From positions 1-6,214 of the forward strand of contig JABJPQ010000629.1 in NCBI GenBank assembly GCA_018663815.1: DNA of 6,214 nt, given 5' to 3'. Below the pieces are notes generated by a model that did no database searches, had not been told where the DNA came from, and was given only the letters and a program-made list of their open reading frames with translations. Shown here one piece after another: positions 6,157 through 6,214 of this stretch. Within the stretch, counting starts at the first letter, position 1, and each line of letters begins with the position of its first letter. A program made the translations under genes and the position numbers. This stretch comes from Halobacteriovoraceae bacterium (GTDB lineage: Bacteria; Bdellovibrionota; Bacteriovoracia; Bacteriovoracales; Bacteriovoracaceae).

Positions 6157-6214
6157 CTATTTTCTTAAACGAATATCGTTTAATGGGTCTTCATCATACA
6201 AAAATTGGTCGATA
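6157..6214 (-). CDS. C-terminal end of an unidentified gene
   Basis: The minus frame entering from the right edge reads IDQFLYDEDPLNDIRLRK and stops at TAG (6159-6157). The composition looks like the charged, soluble tail of a protein. With 18 residues no family can be named, and a chance open stretch cannot be excluded. It is in the same orientation as everything else in the window. Confidence 0.4.
   Translation of the reverse strand, partial: IDQFLYDEDPLNDIRLRK

Noticed and set aside
1..6214. CRISPR array, tRNA, rRNA, insertion sequence or phage genes
   Set aside because: No spaced repeats, tRNA-like folds, transposase motifs or terminal inverted repeats were seen.

Overview
All supportable genes lie on the minus strand of an AT-rich, Gram-negative chromosome segment. 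The evidence for Gram-negative is an outer-membrane porin, a lipobox lipoprotein and a periplasmic c-type cytochrome. Low GC, lysine-rich exported proteins, a lamin-tail lipoprotein and a NirK-cytochrome fusion together suggest a marine or predatory proteobacterial relative such as the Bdellovibrionota/Bacteriovorax group. That placement is a guess from style, not from a marker gene.

The layout, in the direction of transcription (right to left), is as follows. (1) The last 18 codons of an unidentified gene, 6214-6157. (2) About 200 bases without a confident gene. (3) A 201-residue cytoplasmic protein, 5954-5349, that looks like a divergent CYTH (triphosphate tunnel) protein. (4) A frameshifted and internally deleted remnant of a standard CYTH gene, 5332-5109. 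(5) About 180 bases without a gene, holding a 24-bp tandem repeat. (6) A tight cassette of four envelope genes: a lipoprotein with two lamin-tail domains (4927-4079), an OprO/OprP-type porin (4082-2952), a NirK-like cupredoxin fused to cytochrome c (2940-1546), and a large exported protein that starts at 1538 and runs off the left edge. The first two overlap by ATGA, and the next two junctions are 11 and 7 bases.

The main finding is the third cassette gene. It keeps the two-domain fold of copper nitrite reductase and an apparently intact C-terminal haem domain (CMACH plus a distal Met). By alignment to remembered NirK motifs it has lost six of the seven copper ligands and the second catalytic residue. 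It is therefore unlikely to reduce nitrite the usual way, yet its reading frame is clean and it sits in a coupled operon, so it looks like a repurposed protein. The last cassette gene, invisible to an ORF finder that requires a stop, has an N-terminal half with weak CYTH-like signatures even though it is secreted. A lipoprotein, a porin, a copper-less haem protein and a large exported protein could together form an undescribed envelope system. Its substrate cannot be read from the sequence.
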